A DNA stretch of 64,000 nucleotides from Sipunculus nudus (lineage: Eukaryota > Annelida > Sipuncula > Golfingiida > Sipunculidae): positions 19,431,664 through 19,495,663 of the forward strand of contig CM049315.1 in NCBI GenBank assembly GCA_026874595.1. The letters run 5' to 3'. Position 1 is the stretch's first letter. Each line of letters opens with the position of its first letter. Made by a program: the position numbers and the translations under genes. The notes under the pieces were generated by a model. It was not told the DNA's origin, searched no databases, and saw nothing but the letters and a program-made list of their open reading frames with translations. This document shows positions 32,606 through 44,320 of this stretch, piece after piece.

Positions 32606-35024
32606 GTCCTATTATGTTTACCTCTATTCTTTGTTAAGAGTAGTCCTGTTACATATACTTCTCTTTGGTTTGTTAAGAGTACTCCTGTTATGTTTACTTC
32701 TCTTTGGTTTGTTAAGTGTAGTCCTGTTATGCTTACTTCTCTTTGGTTTGTTAAGTGTAGTCCTTTTATGTTTACTTCTCTTTGGTTTGTTAAGTGTAGT
32801 CCTGTTATGTTTACTTCTCTTTGGTTTGTTTAGAGTAGTCCTTTTATGTTTACTTCTCTTTGGTTTGTTAAGTGTAGTCCTGTTATGTTTACTTCTCTTT
32901 GGTTTGTTTAGAGTAGTCCTTTTATGTTTACTTCTCTTTGGTTTGTTAAGTGTAGTCCTGTTATGTTTACTTCTCTTTGGTTTGTTAAGTGTAGTCCTGT
33001 TATGTTTACTTCTCTTTGGTTTGTTAAGTGTAGTCCTGTTATGTTTACTTCTCTTTGGTTTGTTAAGAGTAGTCCTTTTATGTTTACTTCTCTTTGGTTT
33101 GTTAAGAGTACTCCTGTTATGTTTATCTCTCTTTGGTTTGTTAAGAGTACTCCTGTTATGTTTACTTCTCTTTGGTTTGTTTAGAGTAGTCCTTTTATGT
33201 TTACTTCTCTTTGGTTTGTTAAGTGTAGTCCTGTTATGTTTACTTCTCTTTGGTTTGTTTAGAGTAGTCCTTTTATGTTTACTTCTCTTTGGTTTGTTAA
33301 GTGTAGTCCTGTTATGTTTACTTCTCTTTGGTTTGTTAAGTGTAGTCCTGTTATGTTTACTTCTCTTTGGTTTGTTAAGAGTAGTCCTTTTATGTTTACT
33401 TCTCTTTGGTTTGTTAAGAGTACTCCTGTTATGTTTATCTCTCTTTGGTTTGATAAGAGTACTCCTGTTATGTTTACTTCTCTTTGGTTTGTTAAGTGTA
33501 GTCCTGTTCTGTTTACTTCTCTTTGGTTTGTTAAGTGTAGTCCTGTTATGTTTACTTCTCTTTGGTTTGTATAGAGTAGTCCTGTTATGTTTACTTCTCT
33601 TTGGTTTGTTAAGAGAAGTATTGTTATGTTTAATCCTCTTTGGTTTGTTAAGTGTAGTCTTGTTACGTATACTTCTCTTTGGTTTGTTAAGAGTAGTCCT
33701 GTTATGTTTACTTCTCTTTGGTTTGTTAAGAGTAGTCCTGATACGTATACCTTTCTTTGGTTTGTTAAGAGTAGTTCTGTTCTGTTTACTTCTCTTTGGT
33801 TTGTTTAGAGTAGTCCTGTTATGTTTACTTCTCTTTGGTTTGTTAAGAGAAGTATTGTTATGTTTAATCCTCTTTTGTTTGTTAAGAGTAGTCTTGTTAC
33901 GTATACTTCTCTTTGGTTTGTTAAGAGTAGTCCTGATACGTATACCTTTCTTTGGTTTGTTAAGAGTAGTTCTGTTCTGTTTACTTCTCTTTGGTTTGTT
34001 AAGAGTAGTCCTGATACGTATACCTTTCTTTGGTTTGTTAAGAGTAGTCTTGTTATGTATACTTCTCTTTGGTTTGTTAAGACTAGTCCTGTTATGTTTA
34101 CTTCTCTTTGGTTTGTTAAGAGTAGTCCTGTTATGTATACTTCTTTTTTGGTTTGTTAAGGATAGTCCTGTTACGTATACTTCTCTTCGGTTTGTTAAGA
34201 GTACTCCTGTTCTGTTTACTTCTCTTTGGTTTGTTAAGGGTAGTCCTGTTCTGTTTACTTCTCTTTGGTTTGTTAAGGGAAGTCCTGTTACGTATACTTC
34301 TCTTTGGTTTGTTAAGAGTAGTCCTGATACGTATACCTTTCTTTGGTTTGTTAAGAGTAGTCTTGTTATGTTTACTTCTCTTCGGTTTGTTAAGGCTAGT
34401 CCTGTTATGTTTACTTCTCTTTGGTTTGTTAAGTGTAGTCCTGTTATGTTTACTTCTCTTTGGTTTGTTAAGACTAGTCCTGTTATGTTTACTTCTCTTC
34501 GGTTTGTTAAGAGTACTCCTGTTCTGTTTACTTCTCTTTGGTTTGTGGTTTGTTAAGGGTAGTCCTGTTCTGTTTACTTCTCTTTGGTTTGTTAAGGGTA
34601 GTCCTGTTACGTATACTTCTCTTTGGTTTGTTAAGAGTAGTCCTGATACGTATACCTTTCTTTGGTTTGTTAAGAGTAGTCTTGTTATGTATACTTCTCT
34701 TTGGTTTGTTAAGACTAGTCCTGTTATGTATACTTCTCTTTGGTTTGTTAAGGGTAGTCCTGTTCTGTTTACTTCTCTTTGGTTTGTTAAGGGTAGTCCT
34801 GTTACGTATACTTTTCTTTGGTTTGTTAAGAGTAGTCCTGTTATGTATACTTCTTTTTTGGTTTGTTAAGGATAGTCCTGTTAAGTATACTTCTCTTCGG
34901 TTTGTTAAGAGTAGTCTTGTCATGTATACTTCTCTTTGGTTTGTTAAGAGTACTCCTGTTCTGTTTACTTCTCTTTGGTTTGTTAAGAGTAGTCCTGTTA
35001 TGCATTCTTCTCTTTTGTTTTAAA
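32606..35024 (+). repeat. 39-bp minisatellite, about 62 units, 2.4 kb
   Basis: Unit: TACTTCTCTTTGGTTTGTTA plus AGAGTAGTCCTGTTATGTT. Because 39 is a multiple of three, frames stay open for up to 641 codons, giving apparent Leu-rich repeats. This is an array artefact. A nine-unit block repeats at a distance of 351 bp (TAGAGTAG at 32831 and 33182), and a TTCTTTTTTGG variant recurs 710 bp apart (34141 and 34851). Single-base and 8-bp length changes (near 34146 and 34541) shift frames. Confidence 0.95.
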
Positions 35025-35039
35025 ATTTTAAATTAATTA

Positions 35040-35665
35040 AAAAGAAAATTGATTTTTTTAAAAATGCTTCATTAACACAACACTGGCATCTTCTAGATTA
35101 CTCCTTGAATTACAATTAAGTTACAATTACTGCCTAACACTTGGTGGGGAGGGTTGGTGCCGTGGGGGGGGGGGGGGGGGATAAGAATTTCTGTACACTG
35201 TCACAGCAGGTGATTTCCTCCAGTGACTGTTAACAGATCAGGAACCCTGGCATAGCTGACTTCCAGTGATCAGGAGTAAGTTGCCTGCTTCTGGACAAAG
35301 GTTGCTACAATAGAGCCTAAAAAAAAATCAATAACTAGCCTAATTTTCAAGCTTTTATTTTCAAATTTCAGATTTTAACAAATTAAATATGTATGTTAAC
35401 ATGCTGTGAAAATAAATCTACAGTGTTCACAAAAAAAATGTACCATGTTCAAAGTTGAGCAAAATTTAAGGTACTGATTTTTTTTATTCTTATAATTTTA
35501 GAAATTTACAAAATTCAGATCTAATTTTGGGTATACAATTAAATTTTAATTAAACAAAGTTTTATACTTGGAAAAAAGTCTCTTGCTTCAAAAACATGCA
35601 TGTTTAATTAGCAAATATTTTTCCTGATTTTTACAAAGTCTAATATGTTCAAAAACCTGTGCAAT
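35040..35665 (+). mobile_element. A/E element fragment, 3'-truncated
   Basis: Contains a G17 tract (35164-35180) and the A core up to the TTTTTACAAAGTC stretch, then breaks. Its hairpin end is missing. The following 480 bp (to 36150) is unique and without a gene. Confidence 0.6.
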
Positions 35666-36153
35666 ACGACCACCTGGCAATTAGGGATTAGGGACAGTTT
35701 TTCCGGACCAAAGTGATATATTGACCTGCCTAATGTGGGCACTCATTGAGCTACTCACTGACCAGCACTGACCGGTCGGTTGATTGACCATGCATGCAGT
35801 TGTGGTCCCTTGCACCATTGTTTGTTTACTGTTCCTTAGAAGCAAGTCATGTTAGTAACCAGTGACGTAGGCAAACCATTTTGAGTCGTTCATATTAGGG
35901 TTTGTAGCTTACAATTTTTTTTTAATAACGTAGGGTTTTATAGATAGCGCATAGTTATTAACAAGGCCTACAGGCCTAATGCGAAACTGTGCAATGATAT
36001 TACACCAGGTATAATGCTTCAATGCTGGACCATTACTTTTCAAGAACATGTGTAACATGTATATGAACAATGCAAGTACTAAACACTTAGAACAAGAAAC
36101 AATTAAACAAACATCACTGCTGCAATTCTGGCATTGGTGCACACAACACAAAA

Positions 36154-39100
36154 ACTAGAATATGGGTAGTCAACAAGCGACTACTTGTATCCGCCAAAAT
36201 CAGAGTGGGAAAGGTGGAGTGAGGCATGGATTGAGTGGCAAGGGGAAATAGAATGAGGTGTGTTGTATACTAGCCTGGATGTCTGCAGCCAAAATGTGTA
36301 TGTAGGTTGCGCCACCTACCACTTATCCAGAAACCTGTCCCAGATGTATAAACATGCCAAATTTTAGGCAGATAAGTCAAACCACTACTGAGCAATGAGT
36401 GATTTTAGCCCACGGCAGACAAACAGACGGACCCTGTGCAAAAATGGTGGCAGGTGGTGCCACCAATTTGTGTATGATTAAGAGCTATATGAGATCTATA
36501 AACATGCAAAATTTTTGCCCAATGGGTCAAATGGTTCCTGAGAGCTGAGCTTGGATGTCTGCAGCGTAAATTTGAATGTAGGTGGCGCCACCTGTCATAA
36601 AACAAGAATGCTGTTACGGATGTATAAACCTGCAAAATTCAGGAGGGTAAGTCAAACCACTGGCAAGATACGAGTGATTTTATTGCAAGGCAGATGAACA
36701 GATGAACGCTGTGCAAAAATCGTTGCAGGTGGTGCCACCAGTTTTGCGTATGATAAAGTGCTATGGGAGATCTATACACATGCAAAATTTTGGCCCAACT
36801 GGTAAAATGGTTCCCGAGATATGAGCTTGGATATCTGCAGCTTAAATGTGGATGTAGATGGTGCCACCTGTCATAAAACAAGAAAGCTGTCAAGGATGTA
36901 TAAACCTGCAAAATTTCAGGTGGGTAAGTCAAACCACTGGCGAGCTATGAGTGATTTTATCCCAAGGCAGATGAACAGATGGACGCTGCGCAAAAATGTT
37001 TGCAGGTGGCGCCACCAATCTTTGTATGATTAAGAGCTATGTGAGATCTATAAACAAGCAAAACTTTGCCCAATGGGTCAAATGGTTCCTGAGAGCTGAG
37101 CTTGGATGTCTGCAGCGTAAATTTGAATGTAGGTGGCGCCACCTGTCATAAAACAAGAATGCTGTTAAGGATGTATAAACCTGCAAAATTCAGGAGGGTA
37201 AGTCAAACCACTGGCAAGATACGAGTGATTTTATCCCAAGGCAGATGAACAGATGGACGCTGTGCAAAAATCGTTGCAGGTGGCGCCACCAGTTTTGCGT
37301 ATGATAAAGTGCTATGGGAGATCTATACACATGCAAAATTTTGGCCCAACTGGTAAAATGGTTCCCGAGATATGAGCTTGGATATCTGCAGCTTAAATGT
37401 GGATGTAGGTGGTGCCACCTGTCATAAAACAAGAAAGCTGTCAAGGATGTATAAACCTGCAAAATTTCAGGTGGGTAAGTCAAACCACCGGCGAGCTATG
37501 AGTGATTTTATCCCAAGGCAGATGAACAGATGAACGCTGCGCAAAAATGTTTGCAGGTGGCGCCACCAATTTTTGTATGATTAAGAGCTATGTGAGATCT
37601 ATAAACAAGCAAAACTTTGCCCAATGGGTCAAATGGTTCCTGAGAGCTGAGCTTGGATGTCTGCAGCGTAAATTTGAATGTAGGTGGCGCCACCTGTCAT
37701 AAAACAAGAATGATGTAAAGGATGTATATACCTGCAACATTTCAGGTGGGTAAGTCAAACCACTGGCGAGATATGAGTGATTTTATCCCAAGGCAGATGA
37801 ACAGATGAACGCTGTGCAAAAATCGTTGCAGGTGGCGCCACCAGTTTTGGGTATGATAAAGAGCTATGGGAGATCTATACACATGCAAAATTTTGACCCA
37901 ACTGGTCAAACGGTTCCCGAGATATGAGCTTAGATATCTGCAGCTTAAATGTGGATGTAGGTGGGGCCACCTGTCATAAAACAAGAAAGCTGTCAAGTAT
38001 GTATAACCCTGCAACATTTCAGGTGGGTAAGTCAAACCACTGGCGAGATACCAGTGATTTTATCCCAAGGCAGATGAACAGATGGACGCTGTGCAAAAAT
38101 GGTTGCAGGTGGCGCCACCAGTTTTGGGTATGATAAAGAGTTATGGGAGATCTATACACATGCAAAATTTTGACCCAACTGGTCAAACGGTTCCCGAGAT
38201 ATGAGCTTGGATATCTGCAGCTTAAATGTGGATGTAGGTGGGGCCACCTGTCATAAAACAAGAAAGCTGTCAAGTATGTATAACCCTGCAACATTTCAGG
38301 TGGGTAAGTCAAACCACTGGCGAGATACCAGTGATTTTATCCCAAGGCAGATGAACAGATGGACGCTGTGCAAAAATGGTTGCAGGTGGCGCCACCAGTT
38401 TTGGGTATGATAAAGAGTTATGGGAGATCTATACACATGCAAAATTTTGACCCAACTGGTCAAACGGTTCCCGAGATATGAGCTTGGATATCTGCAGCTT
38501 AAATGTGGATGTAGGTGGTGCCACCTGTCATAAAACAAGAAAGCTGTCAAGTATGTATAACCCTGCAACATTTCAGGTGGGTAAGTCAAACCACTGGCGA
38601 GATATGAGTGATTTTATCCCAAGGCAGATGAACAGATGGACGCTGTGCAAAAATGGTTGCAGGTGGCGCCACCAGTTTTGCGTATGTTAAGAGCTATGGG
38701 AGATCTATACACATGCAAAATTTTGGCCCAACTGGTCAAACGGTTCCTGAGATGGGCTTGGATATCTTCAGCTTAAATGTGGATGTAGGTGGTGCCACCT
38801 GTCATAAAATCAAGAAAATTGTCTAGGATGTATACACATGCAAAATTTCAGGTGGATAAGTCCAACCAATGCAGAGATATGAGTGTTTTTATCCCCAGGC
38901 AGATGAACAGATGGACACCATGCAAAAATGGTTGCAGGTGGCGCCACCATTTTTAGTGTATGTTATAAAGCTTTAAAGGCTACATTTGTGCAAAATCTTT
39001 AGCCTTATCAATCAAACAGTTCCTGAGATATGTGGGTTTATGTGTGGTAACAGACACACAAATGGACGCTGGGCAGAGAGGAAAGGTCAGAGGTCAACCA

Positions 39101-39228
39101 AAAATGAGGGCGCAGCAGTTCACATGTGCCGATCATAATTCTGAATTTTAAAAAAAGTGTGTTCGGAGTTCTCCGGAAACCTGTGGGGCTATGGCGGCAG
39201 CGTCCCAACTCTGTTTTGGCGGATACAA
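36154..39228 (+). mobile_element. Family D Helitron-like element, copy 2, 3.1 kb
   Basis: Same start (ACTAGAATATGGGTAG) and end (GGCGGATACAA) as copy 1. The 22-base 5' motif at 36185-36206 and the 21-base 3' end at 39208-39228 are inverted repeats of each other apart from one base. Between them is a tandem array of about ten 277-bp dimers. AGGTCAGAGGTCA (DR1) lies at 39084-39096, as at 2629-2641 in copy 1. Non-coding; the many 97-codon minus-strand frames repeat with the array. Confidence 0.8.
36570..38960 (+). repeat. Dimeric tandem array of D copy 2, 277-bp unit
   Basis: Palindromes GGTGGCGCCACC or one-base variants alternate at 129 and 148 bp (for example 38108, 38237, 38385). Neighbouring units near 37740-38600 are almost identical, so the latest expansions are recent. 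A longer period of about 552 bp is also visible around 36600-37700. Confidence 0.9.
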
Positions 39229-39595
39229 TGACTGTAGCTGGCACAACCAGTCTTATATACAACGAAGAGATATATTCATATGCCCAATGTCAGACTGATA
39301 TGTCAAACCCCTCCTGTGAAATAAGCAGGGACATACACTGTGCAAAAATTATTGTAGGTGGCGCCACCAGTCTTGTACACTATAAAGCTACCTGATATGT
39401 ATATACATGCTCAATTTTAGGCTGATGTATCAAATTCCTCTGTAGAAATAAGCAGGCGCATACACTGCAAAAGTCAATGTAGGTGGCACCACCTGTCTTG
39501 TAAATGAGAATACCATCAAAGACGTATAGACAGGTCAAAATATCAGTCCAATACATCAAACTTCCCCAGAGTTTGATGCACTGGGCTGACAAGGC
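39229..39595 (+). repeat. Repeat G, flanking the D element
   Basis: Two to three diverged units of about 130 bp with GGTGGCGCCACC (39357) and GGTGGCACCACC. Same sequence as 3812-4090, and in both places it directly follows a D 3' end. No gene. Confidence 0.6.
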
Positions 39596-39639
39596 TTAGG
39601 TAAGGCAGTTGCCCCCGAGTGACCTGTGACAAATTGCTG

Positions 39640-40000
39640 CCTCAAGCTACTGCACTGAGTGAACTCTTTACCTGAACCTGGCTAGACTGAGTGAACTTTT
39701 GACCTGTACCTGGCTGCACTGAGTGAACTCTTGACCTGTTGCATAATCTGACACAGTTGGCAGTCTGCCAACGCTATAAATAGATTCAGGCTGAACTTTG
39801 GTGCCAAATATGATGCAGTGAGCAGTCTGCCAAAGCTATAAATAGAATGCAGCTACTGCACTGAGTGAACTCTTGACCTATACATGACTGCACTTCTTCC
39901 AATCCTGGCACTGTGCCAAAACTATTTATAGAGCTGACATCATCTTGGCTAATGACCAACATCAAGGCACTGGCAATCTGCCAATGGTAAACCATGTGCT
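39640..40000 (+). repeat. Short local repeats
   Basis: About three units of roughly 40 bp of CTGCACTGAGTGAACTCTTGACCTG, then two copies of a stretch GCAGTCTGCCAA-GCTATAAATAG about 60 bp apart. The CTATAAATAG words look like TATA boxes but no gene follows them. Confidence 0.6.
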
Positions 40001-40439
40001 GTTATCTGAACACAAAAGTGGTCCCTACTTGAAATAACTTTGAAATGTATTTTTCCAATACAAAATGCTTTTCAGCTGACTTTTTATAAAAAAAAGAAAT
40101 CAGGAAGATATGTAAAATTATTACGGATGCATACTGAATGCAAAATTAAAATACAGATATATCTCACTGATGGCAATTCTTAAATTATGTTGAGTAGGGA
40201 TACCAATAATTTATAATTCACATACAGTTGTCTTTATATAGCCACAGAGAGCTGAAGATCCATGATGGTAACATTTCCTGGTATTATGAATAACTTAAAT
40301 CATAAATCTAAATTTTTTAAAAGCTTTTAAAAAAACTTTCTTGTCAATATTAACCAAAGATAACCTGAAATCTAAATGTCTAGTGGCATGATGTAATAGA
40401 TGCTGATAAACTGGTGCCAGGCTAGATGTAACAGCATCA

Positions 40440-41051
40440 CACAGCTAACATATATGGTAAAATGACTCAATTCAATCTCCATAATTCAGCCAAAAATCAT
40501 TCATGTGGAACCATTAATGACAATTATTATAAGAATTATTGTAGGAATTATTCTTGTAAAATATTTAACAAACTGGCTTCAGTGACATCAGTTGAAAAAC
40601 GTTTCGCAGGTTTATAACTAATATAGGAAGATACAGCAAACTAGCTAAGTTCAGCTTCCTGTAACTCAGCCAAAAAGCTCTGAACCAAAACCATTTGAAC
40701 AAACTTGAATTATCAACATCTGAGGATAATTATTGTATGAGATTTACGAATTTGGCCCTGTGGTTTTTGAGAAGAAGATCTTTGTAGCCACTGAGCTAAA
40801 ATGGGCTGTTATGGCATATGACTAAATTCAGCTTCCCATAACTTAGCCAAAAGTCACTGAAAAGAGACCATTTGAACAAACTTCAGAAAGCACTACCCTA
40901 GGATCATATCTGTGTGATATTAAACATTTTGTCCATATGGTTTCAGAGAAGAAGTTTTTTGTAGCCCTCAGTGTGATACAGGCACTGATGACCCTGTACA
41001 AAAAAGGCCAATGCAGGTGGCGCCACCAATACCTGAACTACAGATATGACC
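40440..41051 (+). repeat. Family J tandem array, left part, about 180-bp unit
   Basis: Units start with AGTTCAGCTTCCTGTAACTCAGCCAAAA-like sequence near 40464, 40646 and 40823. Continues after the TIR element at 42740-43190. Includes GGTGGCGCCACC at 41016-41027. Confidence 0.75.
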
Positions 41052-42739
41052 TACCGTAAAAACTCGCATATAAGTCGAGTATAAATTTTCAGGGTAAATA
41101 TCAGGTAAAATTTTTTCAAGCCATTCTGGAGGTCAAAACAGGTTTGAAGCAGCATACATAACCATCTAGAGTAGTGTGACACTGGGGATAGGTGAATTAT
41201 ATGACTGGCCACTAGTTTTTGACATTCAAACCACTCCAAATTCTTTTTAAACTGTAAAAATGTCATTTTTTTTGTTGTGCAATCTATTTAAAAGTAATTG
41301 GGCATAATAAATGTAACAGGTCGATACTTTACAGAAATGAAGATCATCTGACACCCAGAATCGGCAGGTGCGCGATAATAGAAGGGAAAAGGATTTCTCA
41401 CACTTTCCCCTCATTGCTCATTTATTTTAAACTTCTAATGATTGCTTGTGTCAGATATAAATAACAACATGACTATTTAAGCGTGTTACTAAAACATGAT
41501 TGTTGCAGACTTCTCTACATTTTATATAATCTAAATTGAAAAGAATGTGCGAGTGGGACCAAGCTAGTCGCCTGAAAAGGCCAGGTGATCAAGGGCCAGA
41601 ACTTTATTATCAGAGATTTTTATTATACATTCTGAGAAAACACAAGGCCGTAAACGACAGTTTTATTCAAGTTTTAATTAATTTTGGTCTTCCTTGCCTC
41701 CACAGACAGACGCACTAATGAACAATTACATGCGATATAACTGCATATATGCAGGGTTGGTATCCAGCAAAGCGAACTGCAGAGTTAGAGCACAGAAGCC
41801 ATGGCAACATGTGGACAACACATAGTTCTTTGATCAAACTCTGTTTTCCCATCTTTTTGATGAGAGTTTTCGTGAATGAATCATATATTTATCATTCTGT
41901 GGAGTACTAATTTTGACTAAGTCTTGCAGGTTTTGTGTTTGTTTATTCATAGCGATATCGATGTCAGGTTGAACTTCCGTCTATTTTTTTTCCTAAGCTT
42001 TGCTCAGGGCCGCAGTAATTCAATACGATTTGCGGTGATCTTTAAGTAGGAACTTCCGAAGGGAGTGATAATTTCCCCCGCGTGTAAGTGCACAGGTGAA
42101 CATCGTGACCTGGATCTGGGCTTCTTGGGACAGGCAGCCATCCCCGTACCGAGTGAGCGCTAATCAGTGCTGTAATCAGCCATTTGTCACCTGTCTGTTA
42201 AGTTCCGATACCACGGCCCACAGGCTTTTACCATTTACATGTTTGCAAACTTACGCAAGCATCAAATGTTTTTTGTGGGTAAATATTGTAACATAATTGG
42301 ATGTCAAATACACAGGGGCCGATGCCCTGGATAAAATCCCAATTCATTAAGCAATACCTGTGCCTCTTGCACTCGTACTTATTCGCCAGTGAATGAAGCT
42401 CATTATAGCTAGACGTGGGTCATTTCCTGGTTGTCATCAACCATGTAAATTGCAAACATTTTAATATACTGCATTATCCAAATGAAAGAACAGTGTAAAT
42501 GGTCAAAATTTGAAAAACCTTTTTAGACCATTTTTGGACTGGAAGGGGGACTTGTGTACCCGACTTCACCGGAAACGGATATCTAGTTGTCGATCAGTTA
42601 AGACATTCTGGCCAGCAGTTTGACTAAGTTCGTGCAAAATTTTGCCTCTCAGGCTTAGACCCGCACATAAGTCGACTCCCCTTTCTTGGATTAATTTTTG
42701 GGAACAAATTTCTCGACGTATATGCGTTTTTTTACGGTA
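41052..42739. mobile_element. 1.7-kb TIR element with TA target duplication, no transposase
   Basis: Ends are TA-CCGTAAAAACTCGCATATAA on the left and the inverse of CCGTAAAAAAACGCATATAC on the right. It sits inside the J array. The first eight bases (CCGTAAAA) are shared with the 5782-7781 element. No transposase frame in 1.7 kb. A solo pair of such termini (TACCGTAAAAACT) is at about 52564 and 52583. Confidence 0.78.
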
Positions 42740-43190
42740 TGTGACCAACATTGGCATAAAATTTGGTGATGATAGCTACAGCCGTTTCTGAGATTTAAAT
42801 TTTAATATGCTTTTTTGCACAGTTAACAAAGTTCAATCTCCTATAACTCAGCCAAAATCTCCGAACTGGAATCATTCGAACAAACTTGAGAAAGATTGTT
42901 CCAGAAATCATATCTGTGAAATATTGGACAATTTGGCTAGACAGTTTCGGAGAAGAAGATTTTTAAAGCTTTTTTAGCTTTTTCCCTATAAAATCTAAGA
43001 AAATGCAGTGAGAAAAAAATAAACAAAATCTTATATATTTTTTTGGATGACTGATTATTTGCCAAAAAATTGGTGATGCTAGCTCCTGCCGTTTTTGAGA
43101 TAGCTATGGTTAACGTACAGACGCCACACATCGCATGACAGACGCCGCCGCACCATCGCATAAGCTCACAGGTTTGCTAAAAATTCATGT
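42740..43190 (+). repeat. Family J tandem array, right part
   Basis: Units with AAAGTTCAATCTCCTATAACTCAGCC (42828) continue the array cut by the TIR element. It ends GACGCCGCCGCACC...CATAAGCTCACAGG, possibly the remains of a microsatellite plus hairpin 3' end. No gene. Confidence 0.65.
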
Positions 43191-43724
43191 TCCATTAGAG
43201 AAATAAGCAGCTGCTTCTAAATTGCCCTACAGCCTGAAATTTGCTTTTAACGTAAGGTCTCATAAATGGCCGGCTTGTATGCAGTCGGCAATATTCGGAA
43301 GAAATGCCGTCTAGTGTTGTCACTAGAACTGTGGTTACCAATTTGAGTACATGTGTACTCCTATTTCTTCTGTCACCTTAACCAGCGCTCATGTGCTCAT
43401 ATAGGGGAAAGACGATGATTAAATCAGCATTTGATGGTCAATTAACTAAAGGTTTATTGCAAATTTGGCAGCAACACAATGAACATTCATTTTCGGGGTT
43501 TACCACTACAGTAAATAATGAGAGCATATTCACAAGGGCAATGTCAAATTCAATACCGGCTGCACACAGTGTTCAACTTATGTAAAAAGCCCTCTTTAAC
43601 TAGATATTTCTGCATTTCTTAAATGTTCAGAATTTGTCTAATACAACCACCTGTCTATTACGACTACTTGTGTTCAGTCCCTTGGGTGGTCACATTGGAC
43701 AGGTTCGACTGTATTAAGATAAAC
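43191..43724. other. No gene seen
   Basis: Unique sequence with a 64-codon frame (43391-43585) lacking any recognisable family or splice context. Confidence 0.35.
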
Positions 43725-43985
43725 AGATAAGCGGTTTTGATAGCAGGCAGTCCTGAAGTGTAATAATAGATTTTAATCGAAATTTCAGGTTTTTCCGTAA
43801 TTTCTCAAAGGAAAGAAGTCACAGTGACCCAGTTTTCAGTTTGGTAGTACATCTAACAGTATGCTAAATTTTGGACGGTTTCAAAACCTGCCAGTCTAAC
43901 GGATGGACGACAGACTGACAGACAATGGACAATATGGACCACGACTATAAGTCATCTGAGCTATAGTCTTGGTTGCTGAGCTAAA
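43725..43985 (+). mobile_element. Family A element, 3' fragment
   Basis: Last 260 bp of the A core plus GGATGGACGACAGACTGACAG and a rearranged hairpin (ACTATAAGTCATCTGAGCTATAG). Directly followed by the LINE endonuclease relic. Confidence 0.6.
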
Positions 43986-43986
43986 T

Positions 43987-44180
43987 ATAGGTCCAACTGA
44001 ACAAATGTATAAACTACTGAACTGTCAACAATTTATGAAAAAGCCAACCACTGATCATGGTAATAATATACATCTAATGTTCACATACTGCTCACATGCT
44101 TCAATTTTAACATTAGGAAATGCATGCTTTGGTCACAAAATATTATTTGTAACAATTTCTGACTCATCAATACAAACCAA
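43987..44180 (+). pseudogene. LINE endonuclease-domain relic
   Basis: Encodes KPTTDHGNNIHLMFTYC, matching in DNA and protein the inverted relic at 18290-18480. The motif corresponds to the region of the non-LTR endonuclease just before the final SDH block; the SDH itself is decayed (GHKILF here). Both ends are lost. Confidence 0.5.
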
Positions 44181-44271
44181 TCATGTCAATTAGCCATGGC
44201 CTATATATCACCTTTTCCTCTTAGACTTTATCTCCATTTGATATTATTTTAGATTTTTACCTTTAGGGTCA

Positions 44272-44312
44272 ACTTCAGCTGAGCACAGTGACCCACGGGT
44301 CCCTTGTTTACA
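44272..44312 (-). repeat. Family A/H 5' terminal motif, inverted
   Basis: CAGCTGAGCACAGTGACCCACGGGTCCCTTGTTT: reverse orientation of the palindromic 5' end. Immediately precedes the D copy 3 start. Confidence 0.6.
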
Positions 44313-44320
44313 GATTTGAA

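Noticed and set aside
32631-34556. 641-codon open frame with a 13-residue Leu-rich repeat
   Set aside because: It is produced by a 39-bp minisatellite; similar long frames occur in other frames and on the other strand, and there is no start context or splice support.
34153-35023. 161- and 238-codon frames in the same array
   Set aside because: Same minisatellite; frame changes follow single-base and 8-bp length changes in units.
36405-38690. Repeated 61-97-codon frames on both strands
   Set aside because: They recur once per 277-bp unit of family D; DNA conservation is not codon-biased and both strands are open.
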